From NCBI GenBank assembly GCA_930990965.1, contig CAKNRQ010000004.1, positions 29,312 to 93,311 of the forward strand: 64,000 bases of DNA. The letters are read 5' to 3'. Position numbers and translations under genes: made by a program. Every line of letters starts with the position of its first letter. Positions within the stretch are counted from its first letter, which is position 1. Source of the stretch: an uncultured Clostridia bacterium. Its GTDB lineage: Bacteria > Bacillota > Clostridia > Oscillospirales > Oscillospiraceae. Under the pieces are notes generated by a model that saw nothing but the letters and a program-made list of their open reading frames with translations, made no database searches and was not told the origin of the DNA. Below are positions 23,398-31,675 of this stretch, piece by piece.

Positions 23398-25890
23398 AGC
23401 CCAGACCATTGCGCGGGTCATCTCTCCGTCGGGGTTGAAGAGCGTGTTGCTCACGCCGTCCATGAGGCCGTTGTTGTAGACGTAGACCACCGCGTCATAG
23501 TACCAGGCGTTGGCCGCAACGTCGGTGAAGGGCAGGCCCTCACGCACGAAGGTTGCGTCAACGGTGACATCGCCCTCGGGCATCTTGAAGGTGTAGGTGG
23601 TGGCGTTCACGCGCGTGACGTCAACGCGGCCGTCGGGGCCGGTGACAGTCAGGCTGCCGAGCACGTAACCCTCATCGGGAGTGACGGTCACAGTGATAGT
23701 AGCACCCGCACTTGCGTTGGAGAGGTTAGTGGAAACACTGCCGTTGCTGGTGTCGTCGATGTCGATGTCGTAAGCGTCGGGGATGTTAACAGTACGCCAG
23801 ACGGCAGAGAAAGTGTAGGTGTTGTTCACACAACCATCATTGCTGCCGATAGTTATTACAACACGGTTGGGGTTGCTATCATTGACAGTGGCGCGACCGT
23901 AATTCCAGCCAATAAAACGGGAGCTGTCACTCGGATCGGCAGGGGCTTTATAAATCAGTTGACCATTATTGGCCGAAACATATGTGGTGTAATACTCGGC
24001 ACCGTTTACAGTATAGATAACGGTATAGATGTTTTCAGCAGAATCTTCATCTATGTAGATAGCCTGCTTGTCGCCAATCATGCTAATGCTGTTATCGCTG
24101 ATATTTACGTTAGTTGTAGCGGGACCGACGGAGATACCGCTGCCATAAATCGGGTCATTGTAATCAGCATAGCAAATATCGTTAAGTATGTTGCCGTCAA
24201 TAACAAGATTGTCAACGGGATACCGCTCACCGCTTGCTATAATGATGCCGCCATATTTGGTTCCATCAATTACATTATTAGCAATGGTGACATTGTCAAG
24301 AGAGTTAATAAATATGGCATACTTGAAATTGACGAAAGTACAATCGGTAATTTCTACAGAACTGTCAATGTCTGCGTAGACAGACAGAATGCCGATTTCC
24401 TCGTTGATGGTATCGATAGTTTGGGCACCTATGAAGTTGACATTCTGTATTCTCGTTACTTCGCTTCTTGTGCCGTCAAAGCCATAGTAGAAATATATGG
24501 CCGCGCAATCACGTGTACTGGTGGTGTAGTTTATTGTGAAATTGCGGAATGTGCTGCCTTCGCTGCCACCTACAAGGGTGAACAGGCTGGAGGTGCCGGA
24601 ACCGGTAACAGTGATTCCGCTGTTCGCGCCTTCGATGGTAACACGCTTGTTAAGAGTGATGTGCTCATCGTCAGCAATGGTGAAATTCTTCGTCAGGACG
24701 ATGGTGTCACCGTCGTTAGCGGCGTCAACGGCGGCCTGAAGTGTGAGATATCCGATGTTTCCGATGGTAGCCACGGAGGCATCGTCTACTACAATACTAC
24801 CATCAGCAGCCTGCTCCATGCCATCAGGGACATACTCGGAGACATCTTGTTTATTACCAGCAGAGTCGACAAACGTGCCGCCGGTGATGGAGATGTCGAA
24901 GGCGTCAGCACTCTGCTGCTGGCCCTTAACAAATGTGCCAGTGACAACAGTTTCGCTTCCGGAAATATCAATAATAGCATCGTAAGATTCATTGGAGTCA
25001 ACATATACTGCTGGATAGCCATTCACACCGGTTATTTTGGTGTTGACTATGGTGACATCTGCATCATCCGCGTATGTAGTAGTAGTACCGTTGACATAGT
25101 TGCCAATAGTTATAGCGGCTGCCGGGACTTCGTCTCCTGACCCCCAGTTGCTGCTAGTATACATGCCACCACCATATTGACCGGTGGTTTCAATTTCGCA
25201 ATTCGTTATTGTAGCTGTACCGGCACGAACAATGACACCTTGGCGAGTACCTTTTACAGTGCAGCCATTCATATCCAGCGTGCCCTCGACATTAATCATA
25301 ACAGGGCAACTGTCATAAGGATATGTGCTGTTATATCCATATTCGCTTTTAAAGGTTGAATTAGTAAGCGTGATTTTTACACCGTAGTTTTCAACTTTAG
25401 CAGCGTTGGTGGCGACAGCATAAACGCCGCATTTAACAGTGGAGTCTATTACTGTGACACTTGCAGCATCACCGCGGGGATACAGTGCGCTGCCGTTGGT
25501 GTCGAGCTCAACACCATTTAAGGTAACAGAGCTATTGGATTCAACGGCGATAAAAGCGTTTGTCCCCCATCCTCTGTTGTCATTACCCATTTGAGGTGCG
25601 CTGATTTGGCCGTTGCTGAAAGTCAAGCTGGCGCCGCTCGTCAGTGTTATGCTGTTAGTTCCATTTACAGTAAGAGTGTGGTTATTCAGATTCACAGTTA
25701 CCTGAGCAGCCTCGGGCACTGTAAGAGATGCTAGCGTTACATTCTCATTCAGTATGTAATTTCCGGTTTGCAACTGAGTCGTCTCGGCTGTTATTGCAGT
25801 GGGCGTTTCACCCGCTGCAAACGCAGACACCGTACTTAGTGACGCTATCATTAGCACCGCTAACAGTACGGCAAAGAGCCGTTTCTTCAT
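23047..25890 (-). CDS. SLH-anchored beta-helix surface protein
   Basis: The ATG at 25890 has GAGGAGG upstream and gives a 947-residue protein with signal peptide MKKRLFAVLLAVLMIASLST. Residues about 40-330 and 365-640 are right-handed beta-helix segments (repeated NxT/ITNCEI and VNISDNSISM turns). Residues about 640-720 resemble an InlB-type repeat (RFIGWNYG...YTFSAVW), 725-800 a bacterial surface repeat with YTFKMPEGDVTV, and the last 145 residues three SLH repeats. The beta-helix part is clearly richer in A+T than its surroundings. It is probably strongly expressed: two near-consensus promoters and perfect leader hairpins precede it. Binding partner unknown. Confidence 0.9.
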   Translation of the reverse strand: MKKRLFAVLLAVLMIASLSTVSAFAAGETPTAITAETTQLQTGNYILNENVTLASLTVPEAAQVTVNLNNHTLTVNGTNSITLTSGASLTFSNGQISAPQMGNDNRGWGTNAFIAVESNSSVTLNGVELDTNGSALYPRGDAASVTVIDSTVKCGVYAVATNAAKVENYGVKITLTNSTFKSEYGYNSTYPYDSCPVMINVEGTLDMNGCTVKGTRQGVIVRAGTATITNCEIETTGQYGGGMYTSSNWGSGDEVPAAAITIGNYVNGTTTTYADDADVTIVNTKITGVNGYPAVYVDSNESYDAIIDISGSETVVTGTFVKGQQQSADAFDISITGGTFVDSAGNKQDVSEYVPDGMEQAADGSIVVDDASVATIGNIGYLTLQAAVDAANDGDTIVLTKNFTIADDEHITLNKRVTIEGANSGITVTGSGTSSLFTLVGGSEGSTFRNFTINYTTSTRDCAAIYFYYGFDGTRSEVTRIQNVNFIGAQTIDTINEEIGILSVYADIDSSVEITDCTFVNFKYAIFINSLDNVTIANNVIDGTKYGGIIIASGERYPVDNLVIDGNILNDICYADYNDPIYGSGISVGPATTNVNISDNSISMIGDKQAIYIDEDSAENIYTVIYTVNGAEYYTTYVSANNGQLIYKAPADPSDSSRFIGWNYGRATVNDSNPNRVVITIGSNDGCVNNTYTFSAVWRTVNIPDAYDIDIDDTSNGSVSTNLSNASAGATITVTVTPDEGYVLGSLTVTGPDGRVDVTRVNATTYTFKMPEGDVTVDATFVREGLPFTDVAANAWYYDAVVYVYNNGLMDGVSNTLFNPDGEMTRAMVWAILARIDGETITGSNWVSEAQSWAVASGVSDGTDANGAVTREQLVTMLWRFAGEPETDATLSAWSDAASVSDWAEAAMAWAVDEGVITGVGASTIDPMGGAIRAQCATILMRSIDKI

Positions 25891-25920
25891 GTTTGGTTTC
25901 CTCCTCAAAATGTTTATGGC

Positions 25921-25964
25921 GTCGTGACGGTACCGTCACGACATGAGGGGTATACCCCTCATGT
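25921..25964 (-). promoter_or_regulatory. Two overlapping perfect palindromes in the SLH leader
   Basis: 25921-25942 is a 22-nt perfect palindrome (arms GTCGTGACG around GTAC). 25941-25964 is a 24-nt perfect palindrome (arms ACATGAGGGG around TATA). They share two bases and begin 30 nt upstream of the start codon. In RNA they would be two stacked tetraloop hairpins at the 5' end of the message from the nearer promoter. Confidence 0.85.
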
Positions 25965-25980
25965 TATATGGATTTAGTTA

Positions 25981-26009
25981 ATACTACTATTTTGCCTAAA
26001 GAATGTCAA
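25981..26009 (-). promoter_or_regulatory. Proximal promoter of the beta-helix SLH gene
   Basis: Minus strand TTGACA, 17-bp spacer, TAGTAT. Transcription would begin near 25973, about 10 nt before the first leader hairpin. Confidence 0.75.
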
Positions 26010-26071
26010 GGATGAATTCGTAAAAATTCTGAAAGCAATCTAAATGTTGTGGCATTCAGGCCCTGGAAAGC

Positions 26072-26100
26072 ATTATAACCCAATTAAGCATGCTTGTCAA
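26072..26100 (-). promoter_or_regulatory. Distal promoter of the beta-helix SLH gene
   Basis: Minus strand TTGACA, 17-bp spacer, TATAAT: a perfect SigA consensus. Confidence 0.85.
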
Positions 26101-26160
26101 TACATATGAGGTATATTTGCAACTCATTTGAGTACTATAATAAACACAGGTGATGACTAT

Positions 26161-26463
26161 ATGGATACACACGCGCGGCTGAGGCAGCTTATGGCCGAGC
26201 GCGGCTGGACAGAATACAGGCTGGCAAAAGAGAGCGGGCTTTCGCAGTCAACCATATCAAACCTATTTGCCCGCAATAATTACCCTAGTATTCCCACTCT
26301 CGAAATTATCTGCCGGGCTTTCGGCATAACCCTGGCGCAATTTTTTGCCGACGGGAATTTTGTGGAGCTCACGGAGGAACAGTACGGCTTTTTTCAGCGC
26401 TGGGCGGCCCTGAAACCTGAGCAAAAGGCGCTGATTGACGAACTTATAGGTCAGTTCAAGTGA
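26161..26463 (+). CDS. Small XRE-family transcriptional regulator
   Basis: The ATG at 26161 gives 100 residues; an in-frame TTG at 26128 lies within the promoter. Residues 1-70 are a Cro/C1 helix-turn-helix (YRLAKESGLSQSTISNLF then PSIPTLEIICRAFGITLAQF), and the C-terminal 30 residues match the short tail common in clostridial XRE proteins that ends in LIDELI. A TATAAT at 26136-26141 is preceded by the inverted repeat ACTCA-TT-TGAGT, a possible autoregulatory site. It diverges from the SLH gene promoters. Target genes are not known. Confidence 0.88.
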   Translation: MDTHARLRQLMAERGWTEYRLAKESGLSQSTISNLFARNNYPSIPTLEIICRAFGITLAQFFADGNFVELTEEQYGFFQRWAALKPEQKALIDELIGQFK

Positions 26464-26500
26464 AAAACCTGGCCTTACATATTATTATATGCAACCGCAC

Positions 26501-26538
26501 ATACTGCCCACATGAGAACTAAGTGGGCAGTATTTTTA
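26501..26538 (+). terminator. Perfect hairpin plus T-run around the deacetylase start
   Basis: Arms ATACTGCCCAC and GTGGGCAGTAT form a perfect 11-bp stem with an 11-nt loop, followed by T5. It should terminate the XRE transcript, yet the loop holds the deacetylase ATG (26512). Confidence 0.75.
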
Positions 26539-27345
26539 ATATTCTGCGCCTATGTCATGACGCTGGCGGCTCTGGCGCTGCCGGGGCGGGCAGAGGACGA
26601 GAAAGTCCGTCTGCCGGTCATCATGTACCACCACGTGTGCGCAGATCCGGCGCGCGCGGGCGACTACGTCGTGACGCCGGAGACGTTCGAGAACGACCTC
26701 AAATATTTGCAGGAGCAGGGTTACACCGCGATAAGCGTAGCTGAGCTGCTGGCCTGGTCGCGCGGCGAGGGAGAGCTGCCGGAAAAGCCGGTGATGCTCA
26801 CCTTCGACGACGCGCAGGACAGCTTCAGGGTCTACGCCCTGCCGCTGCTGGAGAAGTACGGCATGTGCGCCGTGGTAGCCGTCGTGGGCGACTATGCCGA
26901 CGAGTACACCGCGAGCGGGGACACGAACGTAAATTACGCCTATATGAGCTGGGACGCCATCGGCGAGATCGCCGCTTCGGGTAGGGTGGAGATAGCTTCG
27001 CACACCCAGAGCATGCATTCACCCTCCGGTGCGCGGCGCGGCTGCCAGATAAACCCCGGCGAGGACGAGGCGAGCTACACGCAGACCTTCGGCGCGGACC
27101 TGGAGAGCGTCGAGTCCTCGATAGTGCGTGCGACGGGGAAGTCCAGCGCGGCTTTCGCCTACCCATTTGGCTTTACTTGCGCCGAGGCCGAGCGCGTGCT
27201 TGTTTCTCACGGCTTCTCCGTGGCCTTCACCTGCACAGAGCGCGTGAACGTGCTCTCACACGAGCCGATGGAGTTGCTGCGTCTGGGACGCTTCAACAGG
27301 CGCTCCGGGCCGTCGAGCGCAGAATTTTTTGGCGCCGTCCTTTAA
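26512..27345 (+). CDS. Polysaccharide deacetylase (NodB domain), secreted
   Basis: A 277-residue protein with a signal peptide (MRTKWAVFLIFCAYVMTLAA, cleavage near GRA-ED). The NodB catalytic core is seen as LTFDDAQDS (catalytic base and metal Asp) and ASHTQSMHS (metal His pair), with a PVIMYHHV opening found in PgdA/ice-type deacetylases. It probably removes acetyl groups from a cell-wall or exopolysaccharide sugar. No ribosome site precedes the ATG, which sits in the loop of a terminator-like hairpin; the signal peptide nevertheless argues for this start. A terminator stem overlaps the stop codon. Confidence 0.88.
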   Translation: MRTKWAVFLIFCAYVMTLAALALPGRAEDEKVRLPVIMYHHVCADPARAGDYVVTPETFENDLKYLQEQGYTAISVAELLAWSRGEGELPEKPVMLTFDDAQDSFRVYALPLLEKYGMCAVVAVVGDYADEYTASGDTNVNYAYMSWDAIGEIAASGRVEIASHTQSMHSPSGARRGCQINPGEDEASYTQTFGADLESVESSIVRATGKSSAAFAYPFGFTCAEAERVLVSHGFSVAFTCTERVNVLSHEPMELLRLGRFNRRSGPSSAEFFGAVL

Positions 27346-27357
27346 AGGGCGGCGCTT
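27332..27357 (+). terminator. Hairpin overlapping the deacetylase stop codon
   Basis: Arms GCGCCGTCCTTT and AAAGGGCGGCGC (one G·T pair) centred on the TAA stop, followed by TTT. Weak tail. Confidence 0.6.
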
Positions 27358-27362
27358 TGCGT

Positions 27363-27391
27363 TTGACTATTTGCCTCCTGCGTGTTAAACT
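27363..27391 (+). promoter_or_regulatory. Promoter of hypB
   Basis: TTGACT, 17-bp spacer, TAAACT, giving a leader of about 90 nt. Confidence 0.55.
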
Positions 27392-27486
27392 ACAAGCAAT
27401 GTATTTTGCATTTTAACCAATCTGCTGCGGCGTATGAACCGGCAAATTGGCAAAACACTCAGGTCAGACCAGGAGGTGGCCATAAA

Positions 27487-28152
27487 ATGCTCAAAACCAT
27501 AGATGTCAAGCTCAGCGTGTTCGAGAGCAACGACCGCGAGGCCGACAAGCTCCGCGAAGAGCTCAAAAGTAAGGGGCTTTTTCTGCTGAATCTCATGAGC
27601 TCGCCTGGCAGTGGCAAGACCACGACGCTTGTAAAGACGCTCGAGGCGCTGCGCGGAGAGTACCGTATCGGTGTGATGGAAGCGGACATAGACTCCGACG
27701 TGGACGCGCATACGGTGGAGAAAGCCGGCGCCAAGGCCATACAGCTTCACACCGGCGGCATGTGCCATCTCACGGCCGACATGACCCGTCAGGGCCTCGA
27801 GGCGTTGGGCACTGAGGACATAGATTTCGCCATACTGGAAAACGTGGGCAACCTCGTCTGCCCGGCCGAGTTTGACACAGGCGCTGTGAAGAACGCGATG
27901 ATACTCTCCGTGCCCGAAGGCGACGACAAACCGCTCAAGTACCCGCTGATGTTCGAGGTCTGCGACGTGCTGCTCGTGAACAAGATAGACGTGCTGCCGT
28001 ACTTCGACTTCGACCTGGACGCCGTGCGCGAGCGCGCTAAAAAGCGCAACCCGAAGATAGAGATAATCCCCATCAGTGCCCGCACCGGCGAGGGCATAGA
28101 CCAGTGGTGCGACTATCTGCGGCGCGAAATAGCCGCCTGGAAACAGAGCTGA
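27487..28152 (+). CDS. hypB: HypB-type nickel-insertion GTPase
   Basis: The ATG at 27487 follows AGGAGG and gives 221 residues. The SIMIBI GTPase signatures are MSSPGSGKTTTLVKTL (P-loop), EADIDSDVDAH (switch region), HTGGMCHL (conserved Cys-His nickel site) and LLVNKIDVLPY (NKxD). There is no histidine-rich N-terminus. HypB normally works with HypA to load nickel into NiFe hydrogenase. No hypA, hydrogenase or urease gene is in the window, so its client lies elsewhere. It is a single-gene unit with its own promoter and terminator. Confidence 0.92.
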   Translation: MLKTIDVKLSVFESNDREADKLREELKSKGLFLLNLMSSPGSGKTTTLVKTLEALRGEYRIGVMEADIDSDVDAHTVEKAGAKAIQLHTGGMCHLTADMTRQGLEALGTEDIDFAILENVGNLVCPAEFDTGAVKNAMILSVPEGDDKPLKYPLMFEVCDVLLVNKIDVLPYFDFDLDAVRERAKKRNPKIEIIPISARTGEGIDQWCDYLRREIAAWKQS

Positions 28153-28162
28153 ATACGAAAAC

Positions 28163-28190
28163 AGCGGGGTCCAAAAGGACCCCGCTTCTA
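28163..28190 (+). terminator. Terminator of hypB
   Basis: Arms AGCGGGGTCC and GGACCCCGCT around AAAA. Confidence 0.85.
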
Positions 28191-28193
28191 TAT

Positions 28194-28420
28194 TGCAAAA
28201 AGCCTCGCAGAGTTTCGCGTCCTACGGGCGCGAAAGGGACTTTAATCATTTTCGGTGGCGGCGTGTACGTCACCGAAAATACATTCCGCGGAGCGAGCGT
28301 CGAATTGGCCACCAAAGGTGGACAACCGAGGCGCAGAGCGCAGCGCCGGTTTCCATCGGCCGCTTTGCGGCCGGGGAATAGCTTGCCCGAAAAGACCGTT
28401 AGAGTCTTTCCGGGCAGTCT
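28194..28420. other. Hairpin-rich non-coding segment between two near-identical terminators
   Basis: About 225 bp with no supported gene. Stems visible: GCGTCC-TAC-GGGCGC-type near 28217-28233; TTTTCGGTG with CACCGAAAA (28247-28280); CCACC-AAA-GGTGG (28309-28321); GGCCGC-TTT-GCGGCC near 28360-28373; GCCCGAAAAGAC with GTCTTTCCGGGC (28385-28416). The style is like the dispersed repeats elsewhere in the window, but the sequence is different and single-copy here. Confidence 0.55.
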
Positions 28421-28422
28421 AA

Positions 28423-28446
28423 AGCGGGGCCCGCATGGACCCCGCT
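28423..28446 (-). terminator. Terminator of the ClC gene
   Basis: Arms AGCGGGGCCC and GGACCCCGCT (one mismatch) directly after the ClC stop codon. The stem is almost the same as the hypB terminator 240 bp away. Confidence 0.75.
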
Positions 28447-28448
28447 TT

Positions 28449-29702
28449 TCATTTTGCGTGTATGTCGATAAACTCGGCTTTGAGCTTGGAGTAGACTATT
28501 TTCTGGCTGCGGTAGAGCCCGGTGTAGCCGGAGAGCATGTAGGCGATGGCTATGGCGACGGCGAAGTACACCGCGCCGTCCGCACCGAAGAGCTCTATGG
28601 CGAGTATGACCGAGGCCACGGGGCAGTTCACTGCGCCGCAGAAGAGCGACGCAAGGCCGATGGCGGCGGCGAAACCCTCCGGTATGCCGAGCAGCGCGCC
28701 GGCTGTGCAGCCGAGCGTTGCGCCGATGAAAAAGGTAGGGACCATCTCGCCGCCCTTGAATCCGCAGGAGAGCGTCACGGCCGTGAATAGCAGCTTGAGC
28801 GCGAAGGCCTCGGGCCGCGCCTCGCCCTGTTCTATGGCGGCGGCTATGATGTCCGTGCCCGCGCCGTTGTAGTCCGTCGTGCCCACGAGGTATGTGAGCG
28901 CAATCACGGCCAGGCCGCCCGCGGCGGCGCGGAGCATGCCGTTGGGTATGAGCCGATGCATGAGCTTTTCGCTGCCGTGCATTACGAGGCAGAGTGTGAC
29001 GCTCATCAGGGCGCAGATGAGGCCCAGCACGGCCACGCGCCATAGCAGGTCGGGCGTGAGCGCAGGGGCGATGACGTCAAAGCGCGTGGGCGCTATGTTG
29101 AAGAGCTGGGTGACGCCATAGGCCGTGAGCGCGCTGGCGAGGCAGGGGACCAGTCCGGCGTAGTATATCTCGCCTACGCTTATGACTTCCAGCGCGAAAA
29201 TGGTCGCGGTGAGCGGCGTGCCGAAGAGCGCCGAGAAGAGTCCGCTCATGCCGCAGAGCGTGGCCAGACGCCGGTCCTTGTCGTCGAGGCGAAAGAGCCG
29301 GGCTATGTTCTGGCCCAGCGAACCCCCTATTTGCAGCGCCGCGCCCTCGCGCCCCGCGCTGCCGCCGAACAGATGCGTCGCCGCAGTGGAGACGAAGATC
29401 ACCGGCACGAGCAGGATTGAGACGCGGCGTCCCTCGTGTATGGCGTCGATGATGGCGTCGGTACCGAGGCCGTCGAGCTTTGTGAGCTTGTAGAGCAGCG
29501 CTATGCCCACGCCCGCGACGGGCAGCAGCCAGAGCAGCCAGGGGTGCAGCGCGCGCAGGTTTGTGGCCGAGGCCACGCTCGCATAGAACGCCGAGCCAAC
29601 CAGTCCGCAGACGAGGCCCATGACCGCAGCCACGGCCAGCCATTTGCAGAAGGCACGCACAAAGCCCAGCGCGTATTGCGTTTGAAAGTTGAAGCGCTTC
29701 AA
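28449..29702 (-). CDS. ClC-family chloride channel/transporter
   Basis: TTG at 29702 with GGGGTG upstream is the best start; the longer open frame has no signal or ribosome site. The 417-residue membrane protein shows the ClC selectivity motifs GGSAGREGAALQIGGSLGQ (GREGP-like; the gating Glu is followed by Gly-Ala), the GSAFY region and GGEMVPTFFIGATLGC (GxFxP-like). The carboxylate of REG suggests a gated ion path; bacterial members are usually fluoride or chloride/proton exchangers. The family has about 18 helices. It is monocistronic with its own terminator. Confidence 0.92.
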   Translation of the reverse strand: MKRFNFQTQYALGFVRAFCKWLAVAAVMGLVCGLVGSAFYASVASATNLRALHPWLLWLLPVAGVGIALLYKLTKLDGLGTDAIIDAIHEGRRVSILLVPVIFVSTAATHLFGGSAGREGAALQIGGSLGQNIARLFRLDDKDRRLATLCGMSGLFSALFGTPLTATIFALEVISVGEIYYAGLVPCLASALTAYGVTQLFNIAPTRFDVIAPALTPDLLWRVAVLGLICALMSVTLCLVMHGSEKLMHRLIPNGMLRAAAGGLAVIALTYLVGTTDYNGAGTDIIAAAIEQGEARPEAFALKLLFTAVTLSCGFKGGEMVPTFFIGATLGCTAGALLGIPEGFAAAIGLASLFCGAVNCPVASVILAIELFGADGAVYFAVAIAIAYMLSGYTGLYRSQKIVYSKLKAEFIDIHAK

Positions 29703-29784
29703 TGTCTCACCCCTGTAGGTTGGGATTTGGAACGAAAACACCAGAATTCTATCACAGGGGCGCGCACTTTTCAAGCTCGACGCG

Positions 29785-30408
29785 CTAATATATGTCCGGA
29801 CCGGTGCCGCCGCGCATGGCGTAGGCAATGCCGTAGACCAATATGCCCAGCACTATCATAAAGAGGCACGACACGACGGCTATGGCGGTCTCCACCGCGC
29901 CCGGCAGCACATCCGGCCCGACAAGCTGGGTCACGCTCAGGAGCGAATTTAAAACGAGGCTGACGCTGCGTGCCTTGAGTATTTGCCCGGCGCGGGATTT
30001 ATCGTAGTCAGCGGCCACGGCGGCGACGTTCGTCAGGAGCTGGAAGTGGAAGTAGAGCGCGAGTACGGCGGCAATGCAGCCCGGCAGGTACAGGTATTCT
30101 GCCGGTATCTCTATGCCCAGCAAGCCAAGCGCACAGAGCGCGGCGTGGTATGCGAGCAGCAGCCACGCGAGCGGCTTCAAAAGCGCCGCGCTGCGCTCGC
30201 TTCGAGAGAGCGCGCCCAGGGCGGGGAGTTGTATGGCGTAGCAGAGCCACTCCGTGGTCACGTCCAATGTGCCGCCCATCAGGCCACGCAAATTCACGTA
30301 GTAGAAGATATATCCGAAGCCCACCAGCCATATGGCCCGGGACAGGGTTTCGTCCGTGTGCCTGGCGAGATATTTTTCGCTTTTCTCCCGTGGGGGCAGG
30401 ACGCTCAT
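29785..30408 (-). CDS. Paralogous membrane protein D of the BlaI/BlaR1 operon
   Basis: A 207-residue protein with about five hydrophobic segments. It shares with its three upstream neighbours an N-terminal W-x-x-G-Y segment (IWLVGFGYIFYY), an ERSAALLKPLAWLLL block near residue 70 and the signature LYFHFQLLTN near residue 117. The region after this signature is basic and probably cytoplasmic. It is the last gene of a six-gene run and overlaps the previous gene by 4 nt. I do not recognise the family. The C-terminus ends soon after the last membrane segment. Confidence 0.8.
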   Translation of the reverse strand: MSVLPPREKSEKYLARHTDETLSRAIWLVGFGYIFYYVNLRGLMGGTLDVTTEWLCYAIQLPALGALSRSERSAALLKPLAWLLLAYHAALCALGLLGIEIPAEYLYLPGCIAAVLALYFHFQLLTNVAAVAADYDKSRAGQILKARSVSLVLNSLLSVTQLVGPDVLPGAVETAIAVVSCLFMIVLGILVYGIAYAMRGGTGPDIY

Positions 30409-31028
30409 AATTCTCCCTCCTTTTGCAGTGACGCAGGCGCCGCCATGCTTTGGGCGCGTATGTCGCGCAGAGACATGAAGAGTTCAGCCTGGGTGCCGCC
30501 CACGCCCAGCGTGGCGAAAAAGGCTATGCCCGACTGTAAAAGTTCCATTTCAGGAGACTGGCCAAGTTGTATCGGGAAACACATGACAGTGTTGACCACG
30601 GCGCTGACGGAGCGGAAAATGCGTATGAGCCGGGCGCGCTCCGGGTTGAAGGGTTGGATTATCCTGTAGAGGGAAGTTTGGAGCTGAAAGTGGAAGTAGA
30701 GCAGCACAGCGCTGGTCACGACGTTTACAGCGTAGACGTACCAGCCTTCCGGAGACAGGCCAGCGAGCTGAAAAATCCAGCGCACAAGCGTAACGGCACC
30801 GAGATACCACGCGAGCGGGCGCAGCAGCGTTACGCTCTTCTGATATCTGGCCAGGGTGGGTATGGCGAGAAGTATGAACACATAGCAGAGCCAGCCTGGG
30901 TAGAGCAGCGCAGAGCCCTCGGACACCCTCAGCTGCAACTGCCAGAAGAGTTGGTCGTACATGAAGGCGTAGCCTATTATTACAAGCCAGATCGAGGTGT
31001 AGAGCGAGGGCTTTTTGCGTCTCAGCAT
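30405..31028 (-). CDS. Paralogous membrane protein C of the BlaI/BlaR1 operon
   Basis: Start at 31028, where ATG overlaps the upstream stop by 7 nt (ATGCTGA). 207 residues, about five membrane segments, motifs WLVIIGYAFMY, KSVTLLRPLAWYL and LLYFHFQLQTS. It is the most divergent of the four: the family's LLTN is LQTS and the following basic stretch reads RIIQPFNPERARLIRIFRS. No signal peptide. Co-translated with the flanking paralogues. Function unknown. Confidence 0.8.
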   Translation of the reverse strand: MLRRKKPSLYTSIWLVIIGYAFMYDQLFWQLQLRVSEGSALLYPGWLCYVFILLAIPTLARYQKSVTLLRPLAWYLGAVTLVRWIFQLAGLSPEGWYVYAVNVVTSAVLLYFHFQLQTSLYRIIQPFNPERARLIRIFRSVSAVVNTVMCFPIQLGQSPEMELLQSGIAFFATLGVGGTQAELFMSLRDIRAQSMAAPASLQKEGEL

Positions 31029-31675
31029 GATTCGACCTCCGTGTCGGTGCATATAGACTCAACCATTTCGCGTCTGAGTCCCAGAATCTCACTGCGAGCA
31101 GTGAGGATCAAAAACGCCGCAATAATCAGTATAATTCCGGTGACGAGCCACGGGTCCCAGCCGAGGTCAGCTATGGGCAGCGGCAGTGAACAGAGCGTTA
31201 TCACAATCAGGTTCAGCGTGCGCACGAGGCGCAGGTTGTGGGCGCGCTCACGGCTGAAGCGCCCGGCAATGTTCGCGAGGTTCGTCAGGAGCTGAAAGTG
31301 GAAGTAGAGCGTCAGCACGCAGAGCAGCACGCCGTAGACGTAGCCGAACCACACCCCCGAGCTCCCGCCGCAGAGGGCATAGAGCCAGCGTGCGCCCTCA
31401 AGCGCGAGCAGCGTCCAGCCCAGAGGACGGAGCAGTTTCGCGCTGCGCTCGCAGAGCGCTATGCCGGGCAGGGCAGCGATTATCGGGATGTAGCCCAGAT
31501 AATACGGCAGGGCGAAGATAACCTGCTCCCACCACTCAAGCGCCGGGGCGTACTCCGGCGCGACCAGGTCGAGGTATCTGTCCCCCCTGAAAACGAGCTG
31601 GAGGTAGAGCAGCCCATAGCCCCAGATGAGGCGCGTGAGGGCGACGTAGAGCGAGTGGCGCTTCCAGCTCTTCAT
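31022..31675 (-). CDS. Paralogous membrane protein B of the BlaI/BlaR1 operon
   Basis: 217 residues. It carries LIWGYGLLYLQL, the ALPGIALCERSAKLLRPLGW block and LYFHFQLLTNLANIAGRF, which is nearly the same as in paralogue A (LTNLADIAGRF), so A and B are the closest pair. Paralogue B has an extra extracytoplasmic or loop segment of about 20 residues after the first membrane segment (LDLVAPEYAPALEWWEQ). Start overlaps paralogue A's stop by 4 nt. Function unknown. Confidence 0.8.
   Translation of the reverse strand: MKSWKRHSLYVALTRLIWGYGLLYLQLVFRGDRYLDLVAPEYAPALEWWEQVIFALPYYLGYIPIIAALPGIALCERSAKLLRPLGWTLLALEGARWLYALCGGSSGVWFGYVYGVLLCVLTLYFHFQLLTNLANIAGRFSRERAHNLRLVRTLNLIVITLCSLPLPIADLGWDPWLVTGIILIIAAFLILTARSEILGLRREMVESICTDTEVESC

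Noticed and set aside
25921..25964. Palindromes considered as ends of an invertible promoter
   Set aside because: An invertible segment needs inverted repeats flanking the promoter at a distance, whereas these are self-complementary hairpins side by side downstream of the promoters. No recombinase gene is near.
28104..28790. 228-codon open frame on the plus strand across the hypB terminator and into the ClC gene
   Set aside because: It runs through several terminator stems and lies antisense to the ClC coding region; its length follows from high GC.
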